Positions 6,346 to 13,001 of a DNA stretch of 32,933 bases are shown piece by piece. How positions within the stretch are numbered: the stretch's first letter is position 1; each line of letters begins with the position of its first letter. The position numbers were made by a program, and so were the translations under genes. The stretch is from contig CALXFF010000022.1 in assembly GCA_944387525.1 (NCBI GenBank), forward strand, positions 1 to 32,933, written 5' to 3'. Below the pieces are notes generated by a model. It was not told the origin of the DNA. It ran no database searches and saw only the letters and a program-made list of their open reading frames with translations. Origin of the DNA: an uncultured Clostridia bacterium (GTDB lineage Bacteria; Bacillota; Clostridia; TANB77; CAG-508).

Positions 6346-7140
6346 ATGAAGCAAGAATACAAAATAAAGGGAATCGAAAAAATATTAGAAAAAATAAGCA
6401 AAGAAGATTTGGCTAAATATTATGGAGTTGATACTAATGCCGATTTTGAAAGTTTAATAACAGAATCATTCAAGAAACGCGGAATACCAAACAATTCAGA
6501 GATAGGACTATATATTTCATTAACAGAAGAAGATTGTAGAAAAAGAAAAGAAAAAGGACTACCAGCAAATCCACAAGACATAGCATCAGAATTTCATGAG
6601 CAAGATGAAAGAAAAAGAGCGATATATGGAATTAACTACGATATCAATAATATATATGATTTCGAAGATGAAAAACGACCTATGTATAGTATAGTAAATT
6701 TTCTTATAGACGAACCTATAAAACAATCAGAACTAAACAATCCATTCATGCAATTACAATATTATATAGGTGGAGTCATCTATAATGGCTTATTAATGGG
6801 AAAGAAATATTATGAAGAACATGAAGAAGAATTAGAAAAATACAGTCCAAGTAAAGAAAATATAGAAGCAGTAAATTCATATATTGACAATTTTATGAAT
6901 GAATTTGAAAATGTAGAATTTAGAGGAGGTTATGGACCAAAACCTAAATATGAAGAAACAGATGAAATTAAGCAAGAAAAGGCTAAAAATGAAGAAATTA
7001 TTCTAAAGTTGACAGGAAAAAATAGTATAGAAGAACTTAGCTTAAGAGATTTTATAAATCTAAAAAGAAATCTAGAAAAAGAGGAAAGAGAGTTACAAAG
7101 GGCTTTTGAAGAAAAATTTGCTGGAAGAGGTGAAAAATAA
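6346..7140 (+). CDS. Hypothetical protein (264 aa)
   Basis: I do not recognise this family. The product is soluble, highly charged and mostly helical, with no signal peptide or membrane segment. The N-terminal ~100 residues (including KKRGIPNNSEIGLYISLTEED) look like a compact domain. The middle (MYSIVNFLIDEPIKQ) and the C-terminal EELSLRDFINLKRNLEKEERELQ segment are helical, the latter coiled-coil-like. SD TTTGGAGGAAAATT before ATG 6346 is strong. A TATAAT at 6313-6318 may be its promoter -10 box, without a clear -35. A 101-residue gene follows after 27 bases and then a terminator, so these two appear to form a two-gene unit. Confidence 0.75.
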   Translation: MKQEYKIKGIEKILEKISKEDLAKYYGVDTNADFESLITESFKKRGIPNNSEIGLYISLTEEDCRKRKEKGLPANPQDIASEFHEQDERKRAIYGINYDINNIYDFEDEKRPMYSIVNFLIDEPIKQSELNNPFMQLQYYIGGVIYNGLLMGKKYYEEHEEELEKYSPSKENIEAVNSYIDNFMNEFENVEFRGGYGPKPKYEETDEIKQEKAKNEEIILKLTGKNSIEELSLRDFINLKRNLEKEERELQRAFEEKFAGRGEK

Positions 7141-7167
7141 TTACAAAAGAAAGGAATAATAGTAAAT

Positions 7168-7473
7168 ATGAATAAAATAATAGAATTTATTAAAAGATTA
7201 TTTGGTAGAAAACAACCTTTATTAAATGAAAAAAATCCAAAAAGAGATACTATTCAAAAAAATCAAAAAGAAGATTTTATAAATGATATAAAAATAGAAG
7301 ATAGTAAAAATGATATAATATCTTTACAAATAAAATTAGAACAAGGAACGATAGATGAAGAAAACTTAAATAGTGAACAAGTAACAAAGTTAAAAGACTT
7401 ATACTATAATCAAATTTCAAATTTGATTGATTCGATAAATAAGTATAGATTAAACTTAAATAGTAATTCATAG
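7168..7473 (+). CDS. Hypothetical small protein (101 aa)
   Basis: Unrecognised. The N-terminus MNKIIEFIKRLFGRK is a short amphipathic, basic helix that could sit on the membrane surface. It is followed by a polar linker and a C-terminal helical pair (residues ~45-95) with a coiled-coil-like spacing of I and L. SD AAAGGAATAAT lies before ATG 7168. It is 27 bases after the 264-residue unknown and shares its downstream terminator, so the two probably work together. Confidence 0.72.
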   Translation: MNKIIEFIKRLFGRKQPLLNEKNPKRDTIQKNQKEDFINDIKIEDSKNDIISLQIKLEQGTIDEENLNSEQVTKLKDLYYNQISNLIDSINKYRLNLNSNS

Positions 7474-7488
7474 AATAAAAGCATAAAT

Positions 7489-7537
7489 AAAAATTGCAAA
7501 GAAAAATGACTTTAAAAATTTTCTTTGCAATTTTTTG
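7489..7537 (+). terminator. Rho-independent terminator
   Basis: The stem is built on AAATTGCAAAGAAAA paired with TTTTCTTTGCAATTT, with a ~12-base loop and a T-rich 3' side. It sits 16 bases after the stop codon of the 101-residue gene. Confidence 0.85.
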
Positions 7538-7589
7538 CGTTTAGATAAGTTAATAATTTATTTATACAATATTAAGAAAAAATAAATAG

Positions 7590-7651
7590 TATTCTAAATA
7601 TATATGTGGTAGAATAAGGAAAAAGGTTGGAAATTCAAATCTTTTCCAACC
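7590..7651 (+). promoter_or_regulatory. Leader of the ABC exporter operon: inverted repeat and hairpin
   Basis: Two structures precede the ABC genes. TATTCTA (7590-7596) and TAGAATA (7610-7616) form an inverted repeat overlapping a possible -10 box TAGAAT (7610-7615); no good -35 is visible. A perfect 9-bp hairpin follows, GGTTGGAAA (7625-7633) with TTTCCAACC (7643-7651) and a 9-base loop, just before the SD. It has no T-tract, so it is not a terminator. It may stabilise the 5' end or serve as an operator; the function is inferred. Confidence 0.45.
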
Positions 7652-7683
7652 AAATTAAGAATTAAGAAGGGATGATAGTAAAC

Positions 7684-8589
7684 ATGGAAAACATTTTAGA
7701 ATGTAAAAATCTGTGTAAAACATTTGGAAAAAAACAAATCCTACACAATGTATCATTTGAAATAAAAAAAGGAGACATTCTAGGATTTATAGGGCCAAAT
7801 GGAGCAGGAAAAACAACCACAATAAAATTAATACTAGGATTACAAAGCATAACAAGTGGAAAAGTATTAATAAATGGTTATGACGTGGAAAAAGAATTCA
7901 CAAAAGCAATAGAAAAAGTAGGAGCAATTGTAGAAAATCCAGACATGTATATGTATATGTCAGGATATGACAATTTAAAATTAGTAGCAAACATGTATAA
8001 AGGGATAACTACAAAAAGAATAGATGAAGTAGTAAAATTAGTAAAACTAGAAAACAGAATAAATGATAAAGTATCAAAATACTCTTTAGGAATGAGGCAA
8101 AGATTAGGAATAGCTCAAGCTATACTTCATAATCCAAATTTATTGATATTAGATGAGCCAACTAATGGGCTAGACCCAGAAGGAATTAAAGAAATGAGAG
8201 AATTGTTAGTTGACTTAGCCAAAAAAGAAGAAATGGCAATCCTAATATCAAGCCACAATTTAGCAGAACTTGACAACTTCTGTAACAAAATATGTATTAT
8301 AAAAAATGGAGAAATAATAGAAACAAATGAAATAACAGCAATCAAAAAAGATATAGAACATCAACAATTCATTGTAGAAATAGATAACACAAAAGATATC
8401 AAAAATCTATATAGTGAAGCAACAATAATAAATGACAAAATATTTAAGATAACTATGAAAAAAGAAAATGTACCAAATTTAGTAGTAAATCTAGTAAATA
8501 ACAATATCAAAATTTATGAAATAAAAGAAGATGAAAAATCATTAGAAGATGCATTTTTTGAAAGAACAGGGGGGAATGTAATTGAGTAG
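7684..8589 (+). CDS. ABC transporter ATP-binding protein (BcrA-like exporter)
   Basis: A 301-residue ATPase of an ABC-2 type exporter. Walker A is GPNGAGKTT (37-45), the signature is SLGMRQ (134-139), Walker B is LLILDEPTNGLDPEG (D157, E158), and the switch His follows in SSHNL. A ~75-residue C-terminal extension is typical of the bacitracin/lantibiotic-type subfamily. I chose ATG 7684, which has GAAGGG about 13 bases upstream; an ATG at 7672 abuts that SD and would add four residues. Its last 8 bases overlap the permease gene, so the two subunits are co-translated. The substrate is unknown. Confidence 0.92.
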   Translation: MENILECKNLCKTFGKKQILHNVSFEIKKGDILGFIGPNGAGKTTTIKLILGLQSITSGKVLINGYDVEKEFTKAIEKVGAIVENPDMYMYMSGYDNLKLVANMYKGITTKRIDEVVKLVKLENRINDKVSKYSLGMRQRLGIAQAILHNPNLLILDEPTNGLDPEGIKEMRELLVDLAKKEEMAILISSHNLAELDNFCNKICIIKNGEIIETNEITAIKKDIEHQQFIVEIDNTKDIKNLYSEATIINDKIFKITMKKENVPNLVVNLVNNNIKIYEIKEDEKSLEDAFFERTGGNVIE

Positions 8590-10039
8590 TTTAATAAAAA
8601 ATGAATTAACAAAAATATTTAAGAAAAAAAGCATATATATTACATTATTTGTAGTTTTAGCATTTGTAATATTAACAAATTGTATTTATAAATTCTTTTT
8701 TACAACAGGAAATTCATATGGGTATAGTGATAATTATATTTCATATATAAAAGAAGAGTTAGCCAGACTAGATCCTACTAAACCATCTGATACAACAATG
8801 TATATAGATTTAAAATCAGAATTAGAAACATATGAATTAATGCAAAAATATGATGAAGATGCATGGCAAAGACAAATCATAGCATCACAATTAACAGGAG
8901 ATATTAATGAAAAAAATACTTATTTATACAGTAGCGAAAAGGATGAAGCAAAAGCACAAGAAATTGAAAATAATATAAATGACATATTAAAAAAATTAGA
9001 TAGTGATGATTGGAAATACTTTGCAAATCAAGATTTAGAACAAGCAACTAAAAATTTAAATAGTTTAGAAGAGCAAAAAGCAAATACACAAGATAAACAA
9101 TTATTAGAGGAATTAGAAGTATCAATTGAAAATGCAAAAATAGACAAAGAAGTTGCAGAATATAGAATAAATCAAGATATAAAATATGGAACAGACTATC
9201 TAAATCAAGCACTAGATACTTATCAAAATTATGCAAAAAATGTAGTACAAATGGGAGATTTTGATAATTTAGAATATGAAGATAAAGTACAATATAACGA
9301 AAGTTTAGAAAAAAAAGAAGTAAGTAAATATATAATTGAAAATAAACAGGATATAAACAAAACGAATGATACAAGAGGAATATTAAAAAATTTCTTCTCT
9401 GAATATGGATTATTTATAATTGTAATAATTGTTATGATAGCAGGAACAATAGTAAGTGAAGAATTTAATAAAGGAACAGTCAAATTACTATTAATCAAAC
9501 CATATAGTAGAACAAAAATCCTATTATCAAAATATATAACAATATTAATAATGACCGTATTTGCAATAGCAATAATTCTATTAATGGAATTAATTGTAGG
9601 AAGCATAGTATTTGGATTTGATAGCCTATCAGTTCCAGTATTGGAATATAACTTTAATACTAGCCAATTAGAAATATTAAATATATTCACATATGTAGGA
9701 ATAGAAATATTAACACAATTACCAATGATTATATTACTTGCAACACTTGCATTTGCACTTAGCACAATATTTACAAGTAGTGCCCTTGCAATTACAATTT
9801 CACTATTAGGATTCATGTCACCAAGCATAATAAATGCATTAGTAATACAATATAAAGTTGGATTTATGAAATACTTTGTTACTATGAATTGGGATTTAAG
9901 CGGATATTTATTTGGAAGTTTACCATCAATGGAAGGCATGACAATGGGATTCTCAATAGTAATGTGTTTAATCTATCTATTTGTAATGTTAATACCAACA
10001 TTCATAATTTTCAAAAAGAAAAACATAAAGAACATTTAG
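8582..10039 (+). CDS. ABC-2 type transporter permease with large extracytoplasmic loop
   Basis: A 485-residue membrane protein. One helix at residues ~18-38 is followed by ~230 hydrophilic, helical residues rich in E, K, Q and N that probably form an extracytoplasmic coiled region. About five more membrane helices follow, from ~275 to the C-terminus. The segment EEFNKGTVKLLLIKPYSR is the coupling motif of ABC-2 permeases next to the first of these helices. The start is a TTG preceded by a run of six G in an ACAGGGGGG Shine-Dalgarno. It overlaps the ATPase gene by 8 bases. The closest functional class is the BcrB/lantibiotic-immunity type, but the substrate cannot be told. Confidence 0.88.
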   Translation: MSSLIKNELTKIFKKKSIYITLFVVLAFVILTNCIYKFFFTTGNSYGYSDNYISYIKEELARLDPTKPSDTTMYIDLKSELETYELMQKYDEDAWQRQIIASQLTGDINEKNTYLYSSEKDEAKAQEIENNINDILKKLDSDDWKYFANQDLEQATKNLNSLEEQKANTQDKQLLEELEVSIENAKIDKEVAEYRINQDIKYGTDYLNQALDTYQNYAKNVVQMGDFDNLEYEDKVQYNESLEKKEVSKYIIENKQDINKTNDTRGILKNFFSEYGLFIIVIIVMIAGTIVSEEFNKGTVKLLLIKPYSRTKILLSKYITILIMTVFAIAIILLMELIVGSIVFGFDSLSVPVLEYNFNTSQLEILNIFTYVGIEILTQLPMIILLATLAFALSTIFTSSALAITISLLGFMSPSIINALVIQYKVGFMKYFVTMNWDLSGYLFGSLPSMEGMTMGFSIVMCLIYLFVMLIPTFIIFKKKNIKNI

Positions 10040-10084
10040 GGACATGCCAAAATGAGCAAAAATTGTTCAAAAGGGACAGACCTA
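10037..10084 (+). repeat. Degenerate GGGAC-type REP remnant
   Basis: The stop codon of the permease gene is fused to AGGGACATGCC; a small hairpin (TGAGCA with TGTTCA) and GGGACAGACC follow. The GGGAC arms resemble the GGGGACGG/GGGGACAGG palindromes found elsewhere in the window, but this copy is decayed and not fully palindromic. Confidence 0.4.
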
Positions 10085-10098
10085 TATAAGATAAAGTT

Positions 10099-10286
10099 TT
10101 AATTAAGCTTAATAGTAAAAGATGCTACTTAGCACTACTAATTTAGAGCCTACAGTAGTAATTGATTTCAAAAAAATTGGTGGATATCCTTAAAAGGGGG
10201 ACCAATTTTTTTGAAACAATTACTATTGAATAGGACTATCAAATTTAAAGTGCTGAGTGGCATCTTTTACTTTTAGGCTCAATTTA
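10099..10286. repeat. Large imperfect inverted repeat (MITE-like), 188 bp
   Basis: The 329-base gap between the ABC permease and the flavodoxin-like gene holds almost nothing but this palindrome. The left arm (10099-~10171) and right arm (~10201-10286) match along most of their length: AGTAAAAGATGC at 10114 with its complement ending at 10270, AATTG near the middle, and a 12-bp inner stem AAAAAAATTGGT (10170-10181 area) with ACCAATTTTTTT (10201-10212). The loop carries GGATATCC and a GGGGG run. It has no reading frame. Mismatches are scattered, and many would still pair as RNA. It could be a non-autonomous element or a structured RNA. Confidence 0.7.
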
Positions 10287-10368
10287 TGATTAAAAATTAT
10301 ATACAAAATAAGAAAATAGTAATATAATATTAAAAGATAAAATTAGGAAAGAGAAAGGAAATGATAAA

Positions 10369-10989
10369 ATGAAAGTAATATTAGTAAATGGAAGTCCAAA
10401 ACCAAAGGGATGTACATATACTGCTTTAAAGGAAGTAGAAAAGCAATTAATAAAAAATGAAATCGAAACAGAAATATTTTGGATAGGAAACAAACCTATT
10501 TCTGGATGTTTAGGATGTAATGGATGTTCAAAAACAGGTAAATGTGTAATAGATGACAAAGTTAATGAATTCTTAGAAAAAGCAAAAGAAGCGGATGGAT
10601 TTGTATTCGGAAGTCCAGTACACTTTGCTGCAATGTCAGGAGCATTATCATCATTTATGGATAGAGCTTTTTATGGAAGAGGAGCTTTGTTTGCAAATAA
10701 ACCAGCAACAGCTGTAGTAAGCTGTAGAAGAGGTGGAGCAACAGCAACAGTTGATGAAATCAACAAATATTTTCAAATTACAAATATGCCAGTAGTATCA
10801 TCACAATATTGGAATATGGTACATGGAAATACACCAGAAGAAGTAATAAAAGATGAAGAAGGAATGCAAACAATGAGAACTCTAGGAAACAATATGGCTT
10901 GGCTTTTAAAATCGATAGAGGCAGGAAGGAAAGCAGGTGTAAAATTACCAGAAAATGAAAACATTGTCAGAACAAATTTCATTAGATAA
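10369..10989 (+). CDS. Flavodoxin-family NAD(P)H-dependent oxidoreductase
   Basis: A 206-residue protein with the flavodoxin-like FMN-reductase fold. ILVNGSPKPKGCTYTAL at the N-terminus is the FMN-phosphate-binding loop. GSPVHFAAMSGALSSFMDR is the second FMN loop of the family. The Cys-rich CLGCNGCSKTGKC segment (residues ~47-59) is typical of iron-sulfur flavoprotein-like reductases, where it can hold a cluster, and it also occurs in cluster-free relatives. SD AGAAAGGAAATG lies before ATG 10369. Its 3' end overlaps the murI start by 35 bases in another frame. The physiological electron acceptor is unknown. Confidence 0.88.
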   Translation: MKVILVNGSPKPKGCTYTALKEVEKQLIKNEIETEIFWIGNKPISGCLGCNGCSKTGKCVIDDKVNEFLEKAKEADGFVFGSPVHFAAMSGALSSFMDRAFYGRGALFANKPATAVVSCRRGGATATVDEINKYFQITNMPVVSSQYWNMVHGNTPEEVIKDEEGMQTMRTLGNNMAWLLKSIEAGRKAGVKLPENENIVRTNFIR

Positions 10990-11764
10990 AAAGACAAGAC
11001 AAATAGGAATTTTTGACTCAGGAATTGGTGGAGTCACGGTATTAAAAGAAATAATAAAAATATTACCTAATGAAGAATACATCTATTTTAGTGACTCTGC
11101 TAATAATCCATATGGAGATAAGCAAGATAAAGAAATAATAAAACTATGTGAAAATATTGTGAAACTATTTATTGAAAAAAACTGCAAAGCAATAGTTATA
11201 GCATGTAACACTGCAAGTGCAAAAGCAGTAAAATATTTAAGAAAAAAATATCCTAAGATTATTTTTATTGCAATTGAACCTGCATACAAAATGGTACATG
11301 ACTATGCATATAATGAGCCAACACTTGTAATGGCAACAAAAGGAACAATAAAAAGTGAAAAGTTTAATCTGTTATTTCATAAATATAATAATCACAAAAC
11401 ATATCTGCTTCCTTGTGTAGGATTAGCTGATATAATAGAAAATGGAAATAAAGAAAAATTAGAAAAATATCTGAAAAAAACTTTAGGATTGTATAAAGGA
11501 TTGGTAAAAAATGTAGTACTAGGCTGTACACACTATCCTTTAATTCAAAAAGATATTGGACAAGTATTAGGAAATGACATTAAATTTTTCAATGGAGCAA
11601 ATAGATTAGCTATTCATTTAAAAGAAGTGTTATCAGAACAAAATTTACTAAATGACAATATAGAAAAAGATAATAATTATAAAGAAAAAATAGAATTCAT
11701 AGATTCATCAGGAAAAAAAGAAAAACAAGAGAGATTTTATGAGTTATTAAATGATAATATATGA
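10955..11764 (+). CDS. murI: Glutamate racemase
   Basis: A 269-residue enzyme that makes D-glutamate for peptidoglycan. The signatures are IGIFDSGIGG (D21, S22), the first catalytic Cys in IACNTA (C84) and the second in LGCTHYPL (C191), all intact. The length fits the family, apart from ~16 extra N-terminal residues and an acidic C-terminal tail. ATG 10955 lies inside the end of the flavodoxin-like gene and has no good SD (GGAAGG is ~25 bases upstream), so translation is probably coupled to that gene. A shorter version from the in-frame TTG at 10964 cannot be excluded. A bidirectional terminator overlaps the stop codon. Confidence 0.95.
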   Translation: MKTLSEQISLDKKTRQIGIFDSGIGGVTVLKEIIKILPNEEYIYFSDSANNPYGDKQDKEIIKLCENIVKLFIEKNCKAIVIACNTASAKAVKYLRKKYPKIIFIAIEPAYKMVHDYAYNEPTLVMATKGTIKSEKFNLLFHKYNNHKTYLLPCVGLADIIENGNKEKLEKYLKKTLGLYKGLVKNVVLGCTHYPLIQKDIGQVLGNDIKFFNGANRLAIHLKEVLSEQNLLNDNIEKDNNYKEKIEFIDSSGKKEKQERFYELLNDNI

Positions 11765-11793
11765 AGGAGACTAAAAAGCCTCCTTTATATATT
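11754..11793. terminator. Bidirectional terminator between murI and the minus-strand gene
   Basis: AAGGAG and CTCCTT form the core stem, extended by ATATA/TATAT on both sides with an ~8-base loop. A-rich and T-rich flanks allow function on both strands. It overlaps the murI stop codon and ends just before the stop of the convergent gene at 11794. Confidence 0.75.
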
Positions 11794-12222
11794 TTATAAA
11801 TATTTTTTTAGCTGTTCTACTGTATTTTCTTGAAACTTAATAAATTCATTCAAAACATTTTTAACTTCATCATCTGCTTCTGGATTTTGATTTAACAATT
11901 TTACACCTTCAATAATTCCCATGTTTGTACCTTGTATCATTAATTCAGCGATTTTTGAATTACTCTTATCAGCAATGGTATTCATTTCAACACCCATCCA
12001 TCCCATAGCTTTTTGCATAGGATTTAACTCTTTAGGAAAATCATCATAATTAGTAAGTTCATCATTAACTTCATTCAAAATTTTATTATACTCATCATAT
12101 TGATATTTTAAATCCTGTTTAAATCTATCATCTTGTACCTTTTCAGAAACATTTGATATAGAATCCATTCCCATTTTAATTCCTTTATTTAATTCATTTA
12201 AAATATAACGATTACTATCCAT
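11794..12222 (-). CDS. Predicted four-helix-bundle protein (142 aa), function unknown
   Basis: No named family is recognised with confidence. The protein is all-helical and acidic, with four predicted helices (about residues 3-28, 36-60, 78-105 and 115-140). The spacing and the QKAMGWMGVEMNT segment recall ferritin-like spore or membrane-associated bundles of Firmicutes (DUF-type), but no clear iron-binding E-x-x-H pairs are present. ATG 12222 has AGGAGG 8 bases upstream; an adjacent TTG would add one residue. It is divergent from the Dps gene, sharing a 126-base intergenic region, which hints at joint stress or stationary-phase control. Confidence 0.72.
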   Translation of the reverse strand: MDSNRYILNELNKGIKMGMDSISNVSEKVQDDRFKQDLKYQYDEYNKILNEVNDELTNYDDFPKELNPMQKAMGWMGVEMNTIADKSNSKIAELMIQGTNMGIIEGVKLLNQNPEADDEVKNVLNEFIKFQENTVEQLKKYL

Positions 12223-12348
12223 CAAAAAAACCTCCTAAAAATATTTATAAAATTATTATTTGCAAAAAATAAAAAAATATTAAATAAAAAAACGTATAAT
12301 AATTTTCAAAAGGGCAAAAATAAATAAAAAAGAAAAAGGAGTGTATTT

Positions 12349-12789
12349 ATGGAAGATTTAGTAAAAGATTTAAATTGCTTATTATCAGATTTAAATGTAT
12401 TTTATCGTAAATTACAAAATTATCATTGGAATATAATTGGAAAGGACTTTTTTGTTATTCATGAAAAATTAGAAGAATATTATGATGAAATAAATGAACA
12501 AATTGATGAAGTAGCTGAGCATATTTTGATGCTAGGAGCAGAACCACTAGGAACTATGCAAGATTATCTAAATACAACTTGTATAGCTGAAGCAAAAAAT
12601 GAAAAAATTAAAGATTGTGTGATGTTTGAAAATGTTATCAAGGATTTGGAAACTCTGCTTAAAAAAGTAACAGATATAAAGAAAAAAGCAGATGATTCTA
12701 ACGATTATGCAACTTCAAGTTTAATGGATAACTATATTTCAGATTATATCAAAAAACTATGGATGTTGAAGCAAATGATGGCAAAATAA
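12349..12789 (+). CDS. dps: Dps-family ferritin-like DNA-binding/iron-storage protein
   Basis: A 146-residue Dps protein that oxidises and stores iron and protects DNA from peroxide. The dodecamer-interface ferroxidase residues are in the expected spacing: H26 (NYHWN), H38 (FFVIHEK), D53 and E57 (QIDEVAEH). The length is typical. The N-terminus is short and acidic, without the Lys-rich tail some Dps proteins use to bind DNA, so iron storage and detoxification are the safer call. SD AAAAAGGAGTG precedes ATG 12349. A TATAAT at 12295-12300 is a possible -10 box. No convincing PerR box is visible. Confidence 0.9.
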   Translation: MEDLVKDLNCLLSDLNVFYRKLQNYHWNIIGKDFFVIHEKLEEYYDEINEQIDEVAEHILMLGAEPLGTMQDYLNTTCIAEAKNEKIKDCVMFENVIKDLETLLKKVTDIKKKADDSNDYATSSLMDNYISDYIKKLWMLKQMMAK

Positions 12790-12837
12790 GAATAAATATA
12801 AAAAATACATTATAGACAAAATACACATAAAAATTCC

Positions 12838-12884
12838 TTGCTATTTCTTATCTTATGTAGTAGAATTATTGCATAAGATAAGAA
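12838..12884 (+). promoter_or_regulatory. Promoter of the PBP gene with a 13-bp-arm operator-like inverted repeat
   Basis: TTGCTA (12838-12843), a 17-base spacer and TAGAAT (12861-12866) form a promoter. A perfect inverted repeat, TTCTTATCTTATG (12845-12857) and CATAAGATAAGAA (12872-12884), brackets the -10 box: the left arm fills the spacer and the right arm covers the expected start near 12873. This is the geometry of a repressor site. The regulator is unknown. In RNA starting before the right arm the two arms could also pair, but most of the left arm would not be transcribed. Confidence 0.6.
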
Positions 12885-12896
12885 AAGAAAGGGGTT

Positions 12897-12968
12897 GGTT
12901 GAAAAATAATTACAATTTTGGCGTCGTCAAACTTGTTTTCCTAGCCAAAATTTAATTCTTTTTCAACC
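12897..12968 (+). repeat. 72-nt hairpin repeat, copy 1 (PBP leader)
   Basis: It begins GGTTGAAAAATAATTAC and ends TTCTTTTTCAACC. The two ends pair over most of their length (GGTTG/CAACC, ATTTTGGC/GCCAAAAT), leaving a loop with GTCAAACTTGTTTTCC. A second copy follows the same gene at 15021-15094. This copy lies in the untranslated leader, ending 33 bases before the PBP start codon. Confidence 0.8.
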
Positions 12969-13001
12969 AGATTTGTGCCTTAGAAAGGAATGAGATAAAA
13001 A

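Noticed and set aside
9229..9939. 236-codon minus-strand frame opposite the ABC permease
   Set aside because: It is antisense to a well-supported membrane protein, lacks an SD, and its hydrophobicity mirrors the sense gene in an AT-rich genome.
12241..12300. PerR-like box between the divergent helical protein and dps
   Set aside because: TTATAA/ATTATT is present, but the second half does not match the PerR consensus well enough in such AT-rich DNA.
12897..12968. Riboswitch or T-box in the PBP leader
   Set aside because: A nearly identical copy lies downstream of the same gene, which fits a repeat better than a ligand-sensing leader; no T-box or known aptamer motif is seen.
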